Shown piece by piece: positions 1 through 7,702 of a stretch of DNA of 47,490 nucleotides. This DNA comes from Chloroflexi bacterium UBA6622 (GTDB lineage: Bacteria; Chloroflexota; UBA11872): NCBI GenBank assembly GCA_002433065.1, contig DJHK01000002.1, positions 1 through 47,490 of the forward strand, written 5' to 3'. The notes under the pieces are model-generated. The model did not search any database, was not told the origin of the DNA, and was given only the letters and a program-made list of their open reading frames with translations. The position numbers were made by a program, and so were the translations under genes. Within the stretch, counting starts at the first letter, position 1. Each line of letters begins with the position of its first letter.

Positions 1-1041
1 TTTTTCATGTCCATGGTCGTCATCGAGCTTCAAGGTGCCAACCTGTGCCCGCAGAGCCGCTGTGATCAAACGAGCATTGGTGCGTAAGAACTCGACATAG
101 CTCAGACCCCGTGGATCATTTTCCGGAAGACCTGTTATAAAGATTTCCACCACCTGTCCATCACCAATGTGTTTCGCCAGAGCCGTGGCGTCTTTCGAAG
201 ACTCTCCGGCGTCGACCAGGATGACCGACACACCGCTAGCCTTCATCCGGTCACCCAGTTGTTCCAGTAACGCTGGGTTGGTTGCAGCCATCGTAGACGT
301 AGATGGCACAACAGTGCCGATCATTTCAAGGCCGTATCGATCGGCAAAATACTCAAGTGACGCATGGTTGGCCACAAACTTACGCTTACCCGCCGGGACG
401 TCGGCAACCATGCCACGGATTTCCTCATCCAGTTTCGCCAGCAGCAACTGCGTCTGATCAAGACAGGCTTGTAGCGAGGCCGAATCTAATCTGCCCGCTT
501 CAATGATCTGCTTGGTTAACTTCGGCAAGATTTCGGAAACCCGAACCGGATCCATCCATAGGTGAGGATCAACTCCCTCTTCCCCATGATCGTGTCCATG
601 ATCGTGTCCATGTTCGTCAGCGAGCAACGGGTTTTCGACATGGTCAATCGTGCGAAAAACTGCCGTTCCTTCCTCTTCAACCGATCGAATCATGGGCACA
701 AATCCATCTTCAAGCATCCCGTTCATTACGACTAGATCAGCCGTTTCCAGCGCCGCACGATCAGCAAGTGACGGTTGATACGCATGAGGGTCCGCACCAC
801 TAGGCATCAGAGCCTTGACACTTGCCAGGCCATTACACGTGAGAGCCGTCACCAAATCAGCCCATAGACTGGTCGTTGTAACAATCGTCGGGCCTTCTGC
901 CACCGGCGCCGCCGTTGGTGTTGGTTCTGGTTCACTTTCGCCACAGGCAGCCAGAACAACGGTTGCTGTGGCACCAGCGCCCATACCCCTGATGAATCGA
1001 CGACGCGTGAGGGTAAAACGGGAAAAAACAAGTCCGGCCAT
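1..1041 (-). CDS. znuA: Zinc/manganese ABC transporter substrate-binding lipoprotein (ZnuA-like), 3' end cut by window
   Basis: Periplasmic or surface metal-binding component of a ZnuABC-type importer. Translating the minus strand from the ATG at 1041 gives an uninterrupted frame to the window edge, so the C-terminus is missing. The N-terminus has a twin-arginine-like stretch (RRRFIRGMG), a hydrophobic segment and a lipobox ending LAAC, so it should be an exported lipoprotein. A histidine-rich loop of alternating HGHDHGHDHG lies before a VDPHLWMDP segment, both typical of cluster A-I metal-binding proteins and favouring zinc. An in-frame GTG 24 bases upstream is an alternative start; neither start has a well-spaced ribosome site. 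It is divergent from the ATPase gene at 1144 across a possible Zur site. The permease gene is not in the window and may lie just beyond the left edge. Confidence 0.9.
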   Translation of the reverse strand, partial: MAGLVFSRFTLTRRRFIRGMGAGATATVVLAACGESEPEPTPTAAPVAEGPTIVTTTSLWADLVTALTCNGLASVKALMPSGADPHAYQPSLADRAALETADLVVMNGMLEDGFVPMIRSVEEEGTAVFRTIDHVENPLLADEHGHDHGHDHGEEGVDPHLWMDPVRVSEILPKLTKQIIEAGRLDSASLQACLDQTQLLLAKLDEEIRGMVADVPAGKRKFVANHASLEYFADRYGLEMIGTVVPSTSTMAATNPALLEQLGDRMKASGVSVILVDAGESSKDATALAKHIGDGQVVEIFITGLPENDPRGLSYVEFLRTNARLITAALRAQVGTLKLDDDHGHEK

Positions 1042-1105
1042 CTTCCTGGAATTATCACTAGTCACAAGCTCGTTCAATGTTCCTTAACTTTGCCAATTGC
1101 TCTAT

Positions 1106-1130
1106 TATAAGAGTGAGTCTCATTATCATA
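1106..1130. promoter_or_regulatory. Candidate Zur/Fur box between divergent zinc-uptake genes
   Basis: An imperfect inverted repeat centred on T1118 has a perfect TGAG-T-CTCA core and 9 of 12 matched positions per arm. It lies in the 102-base divergent gap between the zinc-binding lipoprotein and the ABC ATPase. A TATCAT hexamer at 1124-1129 could be a -10 box inside it. A Zur-like regulator is encoded 800 bases away, so zinc-dependent repression of both directions is the simple reading. This is inferred from position and symmetry, not from a known consensus for this phylum. Confidence 0.5.
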
Positions 1131-1143
1131 AACGAATTTCATC

Positions 1144-1902
1144 ATGTTTCAACTAAAAGACATACGCGTGTCATTCGGAACCAAGCTCGCGCTGGAAACC
1201 GGAACCCTGAGCTTTCCTGCAGGATCAACGGTGGCATTAATGGGGCCAAACGGTTCGGGAAAAACCACTTTGCTGCGGGTGCTGGCCGGCCTTCAAGAAC
1301 CTAGTAGCGGCCACATACAGGGTTCTAGAGAACACAGTGTGGCCTATGTCGGCCAGCATCAGCACCATCATGCATGGATGCCCTTAACAGCGGCTGAGGT
1401 TTTGCGGATGGGTCGTTATCGGAACCTCGGGTTGCTCAGACCATTTCGGCGTGAGGACCGTAGGGCGCTTACCGAAGCAGCGAATCGGTTAGACATCACC
1501 GGCCTGTTAAATCAAACCTTTGGCGCCTTGTCGGGAGGCGAACGCCAGCGCGTCCTCCTAGCCTCGGCAATTGCCAACAATGCCGACTGCCTACTCCTCG
1601 ACGAACCCATTACCGGCCTTGATCTACCCACGCAACACATCATCAGTGAGGTGATGAAAAGCGAACGTGATCGCGGACGCTTGGTGGTGATATCGACCCA
1701 TCACGTCGAGGAGGCCCAAGATTGTGACCGGACCATCCTTTTAAATGGTTCGGTCATCGCAGATGGTCCGCTCGAAACTATCCTTACAGAAAGCAATCTT
1801 ACGCAGGCGTTCGGCGCACGGTCATTGACGATTCCTCCACCAGTTGGTCAGAGTAGTGCACCACGTATCATCGTCGTTGACGATCACGCTCATGGCCACT
1901 GA
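1144..1902 (+). CDS. znuC: Zinc/manganese ABC transporter ATP-binding protein (ZnuC-like)
   Basis: Cytoplasmic ATPase subunit that would power metal import with the lipoprotein encoded divergently. The 252 residues show Walker A (GPNGSGKT, about residue 35), a Q-loop (VGQHQHHH), the ABC signature LSGGERQRV, Walker B (CLLLDEP) and a switch histidine (STHH). Length fits the ZnuC/MntB family. Histidine clusters just after the Q-loop and at the extreme C-terminus (DDHAHGH) are unusual and may bind or sense zinc. The start is the ATG that begins the conserved ABC fold; no clear ribosome site precedes it. The next gene, a Zur-like regulator, begins 5 bases after the stop, so the two are probably co-transcribed. 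Confidence 0.93.
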   Translation: MFQLKDIRVSFGTKLALETGTLSFPAGSTVALMGPNGSGKTTLLRVLAGLQEPSSGHIQGSREHSVAYVGQHQHHHAWMPLTAAEVLRMGRYRNLGLLRPFRREDRRALTEAANRLDITGLLNQTFGALSGGERQRVLLASAIANNADCLLLDEPITGLDLPTQHIISEVMKSERDRGRLVVISTHHVEEAQDCDRTILLNGSVIADGPLETILTESNLTQAFGARSLTIPPPVGQSSAPRIIVVDDHAHGH

Positions 1903-1907
1903 ACCGA

Positions 1908-2378
1908 ATGAAGCCAAACCACCTCCCCAAGAACCCACCGCATGATCTTAAACAGCTCCACGAACAAGTCACGACGAAGCTCAGCCAAGCAAATTATCGA
2001 TATACGGACAATCGTCGCCGCCTAGTAGAGACGCTTGCCCGGTATGGCCGACCCGTCACCCTGCCGGACATCATCAACGCGGACCCTGCACTCGCCCAAA
2101 GTTCTATATATCGGAACCTCGAACTGTTAGAAAACATCGGCGTGACGTGTCGTATTGCGATCGGAAGCGAGCATGCCCATTTTGAACTGGCAGAACAGTT
2201 GGTCGGCCATCACCACCACTTAATCTGCAAGGCGTGTGGCACCGTTCAGGATGTCCATCTCGACCTGCAAATTGAGTCTCTGCTCGAAGAAAGCCTGGCC
2301 CAGATTGCTTCACGCGCCAACTTTTCACCCCTGCATCACACGCTCGACCTCCATGGGCGTTGCGCCGACTGCAAATAG
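1908..2378 (+). CDS. zur: Fur-family metalloregulator, probably Zur
   Basis: DNA-binding repressor of the Fur superfamily, 156 residues. The winged-helix half includes the YRYTDNRRRLVETL and QSSIYRNLELLE stretches. The C-terminal half carries the metal segment HHHHLICKACGTVQDV and a closing HGRCADC, giving two CxxC pairs for the structural zinc. The zinc-transport context supports Zur over Fur or PerR; the sequence alone does not separate them. It starts 5 bases after the ATPase gene without a visible Shine-Dalgarno, suggesting translational coupling. It would be expected to act on the inverted repeat at 1106-1130, giving autoregulation through the same operon. Confidence 0.9.
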   Translation: MKPNHLPKNPPHDLKQLHEQVTTKLSQANYRYTDNRRRLVETLARYGRPVTLPDIINADPALAQSSIYRNLELLENIGVTCRIAIGSEHAHFELAEQLVGHHHHLICKACGTVQDVHLDLQIESLLEESLAQIASRANFSPLHHTLDLHGRCADCK

Positions 2379-2527
2379 CTCAAGACGCTCGCCTGGCACC
2401 GGTGTTCTGGCTCCCCAATCGATCTTATGACCAAAGCGCCTGAAGCAGATCGTGAACTAGGCCACTAGAAAATATGGTTCTTAACAGATGTTGTCGTTGT
2501 GCGCCCAGAACACAATGATAGGCTCAC

Positions 2528-2555
2528 TTGAACCTTGCGAAATTGGTGACATAAA
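2528..2555 (+). promoter_or_regulatory. Possible sigma-70-type promoter of the class IV aminotransferase
   Basis: TTGAAC at 2528-2533, a 16-base spacer, then CATAAA at 2550-2555, only 12 bases before the ATG at 2568. If used it would give a near-leaderless transcript, consistent with the absence of a ribosome-binding site. Based on consensus resemblance only. Confidence 0.25.
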
Positions 2556-2567
2556 GGGCTGACAAGT

Positions 2568-3497
2568 ATGAGCGCGAGTTCGTGGGCCTTTGCAAACGGC
2601 GAGATCGTTCCCTTGGAACAGGCCCGCTATTGGCCAAACGATCTGGCCATCATCTATGGGGATTTGGTTTACGAAGCCACCAGGACCTTTCGTGGACAAC
2701 CGTTTAGACTTCAGGCTCATGTTGAGCGGCTCTACCGCTCTCTGCGCTACACACATATCGATCCTGGACTGAGTCCGGAAGAACTTACCGCCGCGTCGCT
2801 AGACGTCGTAGCCAAAAACCGACCTGATCTTCCCGATGGCAGTGACATGTGGATCTTTCACAACATCACACGTGGCTCACATCCCGATTTCATGGATATT
2901 GGGCGCGGTGATGCAGGAGCCACGGTACTCATATGGACACATGAGCTCGGGTTTAAAGGTTGGGCTAGCAAATATGAGAATGGCGCGCACTGCGTGATCC
3001 CATCGGTTCGACAGATGGACATCGCAACGCAGGATCCACGAATGAAGACACGGAGCCGAATGTTTTTCGCACTAGCCGAGCAAGAGGCACACGCGCTAGA
3101 CCCCGCCGCACATGCCTTGCTGCTCGATGGAAATGGTCACATCGCAGAAGCGTCTGGCGCCAACTTTATGCTGGTACAAGACGGCACCATTCTCACCCCA
3201 CGGTCAGGCACTGGTCTTTCAGGCGTTAGCTTGGGCACCATCCACGATTTGTGCAACGACCTCGGGATCGAGATTCGCGAGGCCGACCTCACCTTGTATG
3301 ACGTTTATACCGCCGACGAGGCTCTGCTCAGCAGCACGCCCTTCTGCGTGTTGCCAGTGACCCGAGTTAACGGCGCAAATGTGGCGAATGGTCGTCCTGG
3401 AGATATGTTTGCACGGCTCATCGATACCTGGAGCGAGACCGTAGGAATCGACATCGTCGAGCAAGCTAGGATACAGGCGCAGCCTAAAACCACTTAA
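2568..3497 (+). CDS. Class IV (branched-chain-type) PLP aminotransferase
   Basis: Fold-type IV PLP enzyme of 309 residues, the family of branched-chain aminotransferase (IlvE), D-amino-acid transaminase and aminodeoxychorismate lyase (PabC). Visible family features are the early YGDLVYEATRTF stretch, the likely PLP lysine in RMKTRSRM (about residue 160), EASGANFMLV, and the late TAD-EALLSSTPFCVLPV segment. Length and the KxxSR-type motif fit IlvE-like or (R)-amine transaminase-like members better than the shorter PabC. The substrate cannot be fixed from sequence. It converges on the creatininase-family gene and the two coding ends overlap by 4 bases. A possible leaderless promoter (TTGAAC, 16 bases, CATAAA) lies at 2528-2555. 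Confidence 0.85.
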   Translation: MSASSWAFANGEIVPLEQARYWPNDLAIIYGDLVYEATRTFRGQPFRLQAHVERLYRSLRYTHIDPGLSPEELTAASLDVVAKNRPDLPDGSDMWIFHNITRGSHPDFMDIGRGDAGATVLIWTHELGFKGWASKYENGAHCVIPSVRQMDIATQDPRMKTRSRMFFALAEQEAHALDPAAHALLLDGNGHIAEASGANFMLVQDGTILTPRSGTGLSGVSLGTIHDLCNDLGIEIREADLTLYDVYTADEALLSSTPFCVLPVTRVNGANVANGRPGDMFARLIDTWSETVGIDIVEQARIQAQPKTT

Positions 3498-4429
3498 ACA
3501 AATCTTTGCTCTTCGCTTCCCGCTGGCCGGCGACCTGCGGTCGCCAGCCGAACTGCGTCGATTGTGAGCCGTCCCGCCGCAAGAGCAGCGTCATAGTCCC
3601 CGACACGATAGGCCTCTAAGTGTTGCTGCCAGGAGTCATCCGGAATCTTGGCTGGCGCGTCAGTGCTGGCTAAATTCGCACGCCCGTACACGACCATGTC
3701 ATCAACAGTAACCTGCTGGGCCACGCACGCTACGTGCTTGCGACGACATATTGGATCGTCGAGTGCCACAAGACGTTGTGCAACCCCTGCAATACGATCA
3801 ACCAAAACATCTGCATATCTCACCCCACGCTCAGCACTCGCATGTTCACGGGGATCCTCACCACCTACACCTTCCGGCCAGCGCTCGGGTTCTGGATCAA
3901 GGGCACTCAGATCAACAGTCTCTGGCTGAAGATGCATCATGAGCGACGTCTCAATCGCCGCGGCATGGTCCATCGCAGGTTCAAGATCGAGGAGAAAATG
4001 CTGGTCAATCGCAGCAAGCACCAAGCAATTCGATCGTTGCATGGTCGTCAATGCCGCCCGACGAAGCGCTGAATAATCCTCCGTTCCACCGTGACCACCG
4101 AGCCACACCACTACCCGTGCACCATTTCGGACTAAATAGTCAAGCACCGTTTGAGTGTTGACCTGAACCTGGGTCGCTTCGACCGGCATACCGAGCGGCC
4201 ACGGAACCTCATGCGCACCAAAAAATATGGTCGGAAAAACCAGCCCGCCTGTTCGCTCGGCAGCCCGTCTACACACCGCCTCAACTTTTAGCGCATCCAG
4301 ACCAACAGGATTCTGACGACCATGCCATTCCAGAGGCCCCGACGGCACATACACGCAACTGAACTCGGCCAGGGTATCCCAGATTTGTTGGGGACGACAT
4401 CGCTCAAGACGCCGTTCTACGGAAGCCAT
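3494..4429 (-). CDS. Creatininase-family amidohydrolase
   Basis: Metal-dependent amidohydrolase of the creatininase superfamily, which includes creatinine amidohydrolase, MftE and FAPy deformylase-type enzymes. The 311 residues hold the metal-binding segment PLEWHGRQNPVGLDALKVE near residue 34, matching the family E-x-H...G-x-D pattern, then WLGGHGGTEDY (usual NGHGGN), then DHAAAIETSLMM with the conserved glutamate. The start ATG at 4429 is 5 bases from the stop of the upstream uronate-dehydrogenase-like gene, so the pair forms a minus-strand operon. The context suggests a sugar-acid or lactam/amide hydrolysis step, but the substrate is unknown. Confidence 0.85.
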   Translation of the reverse strand: MASVERRLERCRPQQIWDTLAEFSCVYVPSGPLEWHGRQNPVGLDALKVEAVCRRAAERTGGLVFPTIFFGAHEVPWPLGMPVEATQVQVNTQTVLDYLVRNGARVVVWLGGHGGTEDYSALRRAALTTMQRSNCLVLAAIDQHFLLDLEPAMDHAAAIETSLMMHLQPETVDLSALDPEPERWPEGVGGEDPREHASAERGVRYADVLVDRIAGVAQRLVALDDPICRRKHVACVAQQVTVDDMVVYGRANLASTDAPAKIPDDSWQQHLEAYRVGDYDAALAAGRLTIDAVRLATAGRRPAGSEEQRFV

Positions 4430-4434
4430 AAGAG

Positions 4435-5304
4435 CTATGGAACCCGTCCCACACGACCAATAACACCCTTCGTCGTCAGGTTTTCATAAACGTCTTTTGC
4501 CCATGTCACCTCGGAATCATCCTCGGGTGCATAGCCGATAACACGCCGAGCATTTTCAAGACCCCAAAACGAACGCGTGTTGTCTGAAATTCCGTAAAAG
4601 ACTTGCCACGGCACTCCCCATTCATTGTCAATATTCTCAGTCTCGATCGACTTCACCATCAATTGAGTCAGGTCTCGAGGGCTTACATACGCACCGAGAT
4701 TTCTCCGATATGGAAACCCTTCCCGGTCACCTTCAAGCGTGGCAGCATCCAGCGAACGGGGAGCCCCAATCCTGATATGGACATTTTCGAGTTTTCGCCC
4801 AAGCGTACCGGTAGCAAAGACAAACCCTAAATGCTCGTAAGATTCTTTTGCCCAACCGTAGTAATTGTCAGAAAGCGGACGAATATCGTTCGTAGCTGGA
4901 AGCATATCCATCTCACGACTACGCAGTAGATGTTCATAAAAATCAGCCGCGTGATTCGAGCTAGCCACAACCACACGACGTACATCCTCTTCCAACGAAA
5001 GTCTTAGGACGTTATACGCCATGCGGATGTTGTCCATCTCACCGTCAAACTGTTCATGCCGATCCTCGGTCCTTCGGACAAACGCCAGATGCACAACCGC
5101 ATCACATCCAGCAAAGAGAGACCGAAGCTCATCGAGGTCATCCACCAACAGACTCTGCCGTTGAACGCCAGGCACCTCGTGCCCATCGCGATCAGTCGTA
5201 GTGACATCAATCAGCGTGCAGTCGTAACGCTCGTGAAAGGTAGGCAAGAGCTGTGCGGCCACATAGCCAGCAGCTCCAGTCACTAAAACCTTGGGTTTGG
5301 CCAT
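4435..5304 (-). CDS. NAD-dependent epimerase/dehydratase, uronate-dehydrogenase-like
   Basis: Extended SDR oxidoreductase, about 289 residues from the ATG at 5304. That start has a strong ribosome site, GGGAGG, 6 bases upstream, so the longer open frame reaching 5568 is not the true start. The N-terminus has the glycine-rich NAD motif VTGAAGYVAAQL, an acidic residue at the end of beta-2 (LIDVTT), the active-site YYGWAKESYE (YxxxK) and the C-terminal NTRSFWGLENARRVIGYAPEDD. The last resembles the tail of hexuronate dehydrogenases that oxidise glucuronate or galacturonate to the aldarolactone. It is co-transcribed with the creatininase-family gene, compatible with sugar-acid catabolism. Confidence 0.82.
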   Translation of the reverse strand: MAKPKVLVTGAAGYVAAQLLPTFHERYDCTLIDVTTTDRDGHEVPGVQRQSLLVDDLDELRSLFAGCDAVVHLAFVRRTEDRHEQFDGEMDNIRMAYNVLRLSLEEDVRRVVVASSNHAADFYEHLLRSREMDMLPATNDIRPLSDNYYGWAKESYEHLGFVFATGTLGRKLENVHIRIGAPRSLDAATLEGDREGFPYRRNLGAYVSPRDLTQLMVKSIETENIDNEWGVPWQVFYGISDNTRSFWGLENARRVIGYAPEDDSEVTWAKDVYENLTTKGVIGRVGRVP

Positions 5305-5370
5305 ACTGTCCTCCCATGCATGGGCCTGCATCGTAACAGCGACGCCCAAAGAGTTAAGAACATGCCAACA

Positions 5371-5399
5371 TTTAATGTTCGTTTTTTGTTCGGTATTAT
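5371..5399 (+). promoter_or_regulatory. Promoter with GTTC-N7-GTTC LexA-type operator upstream of imuA
   Basis: An exact GTTC-N7-GTTC direct repeat (5377-5391) lies in the 17-base spacer between a weak -35 (TTTAAT, 5371-5376) and a good -10 (TATTAT, 5394-5399). GTTC-N7-GTTC is the LexA operator form established for alphaproteobacteria, and imuA/imuB are classic SOS genes there. Repressor binding at this place would block RNA polymerase directly. An overlapping inverted repeat (5365-5381, AACAT-TTA-ATGTT core) is also present. No lexA gene lies in the window. Confidence 0.55.
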
Positions 5400-5432
5400 G
5401 GGCAGGTCCATACACAGAGAAATTTTTACGCG

Positions 5433-6209
5433 GTGGAACGATCAGAAAAGTCTCTAGCCGAAGCCATGGCAACAATTCGCAACCGGTGGGGCCCCCATAG
5501 CCTGCTCTCCCTCGAGACATACCGTCGACCATCCAGACCTGCCACTTCAACCCCAAACACCCCTCCACCCTGGTGGCCAGACGCTATTCCCACTGCCAAC
5601 CTCCTGGAACTACGAGGGGGAATAACTGCCCCTCCACTCACTCTGGCTCTACTGTGGCTAGCAGCATTACCTTCTGATGGTCCAATAGCCATCATCGATC
5701 AAGATCGATGCATGCAACCTTCAGCCGCTGTCGTCTGTGGGATTGATCTACGCCGTCTCGTAATCATTCGACCGCCACACCGTCACCATTTCTTTGCCGT
5801 CGCGATCGAATTAACTCGATGCGACGGTTTTGACGCTGTACTCGGATTATTGAATTCGACAACACACGCTTCTTTTACTGAGGCTAGCCAGTTACGCAGC
5901 TCTGCAACCGAAGCACAGACCACAGTGATGTTTACACACAAAGACAACACTCAAAGACCATCGATCCCTCTAGCAGATACCCGGCTACATGTGTCCCGCC
6001 AAGCTTGGCTCTGGGAAGACGGTGAACTCGCTGGCCAGCATCTGTATGTAGACACCGAACGCTCGCGTTTAGGGCTAGTGGGCACACAGTACGAATTGAC
6101 GTTACGGCTCTACCGCCAAGGAACTCATGGAACACAACCTGATCATCTGTATCTGGATTCCACGCTTTGCACTCGAGGTCAACGCTCGCTCGCAGCCGCT
6201 GGCCGCTAG
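5433..6209 (+). CDS. imuA: ImuA-like RecA-fold protein (SOS mutasome partner)
   Basis: Accessory RecA-like protein of the ImuA family that supports translesion synthesis with ImuB. The middle of the 258 residues follows the ImuA pattern: NLLELRGGI, a hydrophobic helix, GPIAIIDQDRCMQPS, GIDLRRLVIIRPP, then FDAVLGLLN. The position of the RecA Walker A reads GGITAPPLTL, lacking GKT, so ATP binding is doubtful. The frame begins at GTG 5433; ATG 5466 is an alternative, and neither has an obvious ribosome site. Its 3' end overlaps imuB by 83 bases, so the two are tightly linked. Recognition rests mainly on weak family similarity plus the imuB neighbour and the LexA-like repeat. Confidence 0.7.
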   Translation: MERSEKSLAEAMATIRNRWGPHSLLSLETYRRPSRPATSTPNTPPPWWPDAIPTANLLELRGGITAPPLTLALLWLAALPSDGPIAIIDQDRCMQPSAAVVCGIDLRRLVIIRPPHRHHFFAVAIELTRCDGFDAVLGLLNSTTHASFTEASQLRSSATEAQTTVMFTHKDNTQRPSIPLADTRLHVSRQAWLWEDGELAGQHLYVDTERSRLGLVGTQYELTLRLYRQGTHGTQPDHLYLDSTLCTRGQRSLAAAGR

Positions 6210-7641
6210 ACCCGACGCGATCTATAGGGCCGAGGCCAGAGGCCAGCCACTGCTCATGGCACGCGAAGACCTAGAAGATGACGGCCTTTATCCTGGCCTG
6301 CCATTACATGAGGTAGAAGCGCGTTGGCCAACACTACAGCTACACGCATATGAACACGAACAAGTCGCAGCAGCGTTCGAACCAGTACTGGACATCTTGT
6401 ACACGTTCAGTCCCTCCATTGAAAGCACCACAATTGGACACGCATATCTGGATGGGGCCGGATTGCAAAAACAGCACGGCTCACCCATCCAACTCGCGAA
6501 GCTGGTGCACAAGGCTGTAGAGGTCGGCAGCACCTGCACCACATACGTAGGAGTCGGCAGCAACAAGTTCGTAGCCGATGTGGCAGCACGTGCTGCCACC
6601 ACAACCAGGATATGGGCCATACCACCTGGCCAAGAAATCCAAACCCTGAGTCATCTGCCTCTGGAAACACTAGGGTTGCCACCTAACGTGATCACACACC
6701 TGCACACGCTCGGTATCCGTAATGCTGGAGCGTTTGCCAACCTACCTGCCGGCAGCATCTATCGCCGATTCGGACCCATTGGACTACGTGTCTATCAGGG
6801 TTTACACCAACGTTTACAGGAACCTTTACAGGTCCAAACCCGCCATCTCGTTATACAGGAGGGACTTGATCTCGACTGGACAGAAACAAATCCAGACCGT
6901 CTACAGTTCGCCTGCAAAATGCTGACCGATCGCCTTTCAACACAGCTCAACCACTACAGGATGGCCTGCCAAGTTCTGGTTGTTTTTTGGTGTTTTGAGG
7001 ATCACGCCAAATGCAAGTACACACTACGCTTGGCTGAACCAGCTTCACAGAGTGAGACCTTATTACAGCATCTGCGCTGGCACCTTGATCAGCTACAAAT
7101 CGAGCAAGGCATCACAGGTATTCGCCTACAGGCTGACCAGTTAAGCCCGGCTAGCAGCAAACAACTAAAGCTGCTGACCGGGTCTGCGGCAAGAACTCCT
7201 GACATTGAACGCCGACGACGCGCCCTTACTGCACTAGGCCGGCTACAAGCCAGATGGAGCGTCAAGGCGGCTGGCCAGACTGAACTCACCAGCGAGCACA
7301 CTCCAGGAACAGCGTTTCGCTGGGTCGACGTAACACTCTCTGACTTAGAGTCAGACCAGGATCTCGCTAGCAGCCACCTACATCCACCGTTCCTCCTGCA
7401 TACCCCACCAGGGCCCATACGTATTCTTCATGGGCAGGACAGCCGCCACCTCATGCTGCTAGACGGACAAGACCACGTCATACACCGTCAGGCAGGACCC
7501 TGGCGACTAAAACACCCTACGTGGCACCGTAATGCAACAACGCGTGACTACTATCAAATTGAGGTGGAAAACGGTGCAGCGTTTCTCTGCTTCTATGACC
7601 ATAAAAGCAGCTGCTGGTATCTACAAGGACAATATGCCTGA
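6127..7641 (+). CDS. imuB: ImuB-like catalytically inactive Y-family DNA polymerase
   Basis: Y-family polymerase homologue of 504 residues that in known systems acts as a scaffold for error-prone synthesis rather than as a polymerase. The N-terminus (NLIICIWIPRFALE) lacks the metal-binding aspartate of Pol IV. The palm motif aligning with Y-S-I-D-E-A-F-L-D reads T-T-I-G-H-A-Y-L-D (about residues 101-109), replacing the catalytic Asp-Glu by Gly-His. The C-terminus has the ImuB-type RDYYQIEVENGA and a final WYLQGQYA. An HhH-like region (LGLPPNVITHLHTLGIRNAG) lies near residue 190. The catalytic partner DnaE2 is not adjacent and must be elsewhere if the system is complete. The ATG lies inside imuA. 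Confidence 0.85.
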   Translation: MEHNLIICIWIPRFALEVNARSQPLAARPDAIYRAEARGQPLLMAREDLEDDGLYPGLPLHEVEARWPTLQLHAYEHEQVAAAFEPVLDILYTFSPSIESTTIGHAYLDGAGLQKQHGSPIQLAKLVHKAVEVGSTCTTYVGVGSNKFVADVAARAATTTRIWAIPPGQEIQTLSHLPLETLGLPPNVITHLHTLGIRNAGAFANLPAGSIYRRFGPIGLRVYQGLHQRLQEPLQVQTRHLVIQEGLDLDWTETNPDRLQFACKMLTDRLSTQLNHYRMACQVLVVFWCFEDHAKCKYTLRLAEPASQSETLLQHLRWHLDQLQIEQGITGIRLQADQLSPASSKQLKLLTGSAARTPDIERRRRALTALGRLQARWSVKAAGQTELTSEHTPGTAFRWVDVTLSDLESDQDLASSHLHPPFLLHTPPGPIRILHGQDSRHLMLLDGQDHVIHRQAGPWRLKHPTWHRNATTRDYYQIEVENGAAFLCFYDHKSSCWYLQGQYA

Positions 7642-7702
7642 CGCAGCATCAGCAACTCGCCAAGCGAGGACTTCCGGTGCTACCGGCAAATACTACCGAG
7701 CG

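Noticed and set aside
5365..5381. AACAT-TTA-ATGTT inverted repeat as a Firmicutes-type LexA site
   Set aside because: The spacing between AAC and GTT is 7 instead of the 4 of that consensus; the overlapping direct repeat explains the site better.
4435..5568. Long 377-codon frame for the uronate-dehydrogenase-like gene
   Set aside because: The strong GGGAGG site and the Rossmann motif place the start at 5304; the upstream part would overlap imuA and its promoter.
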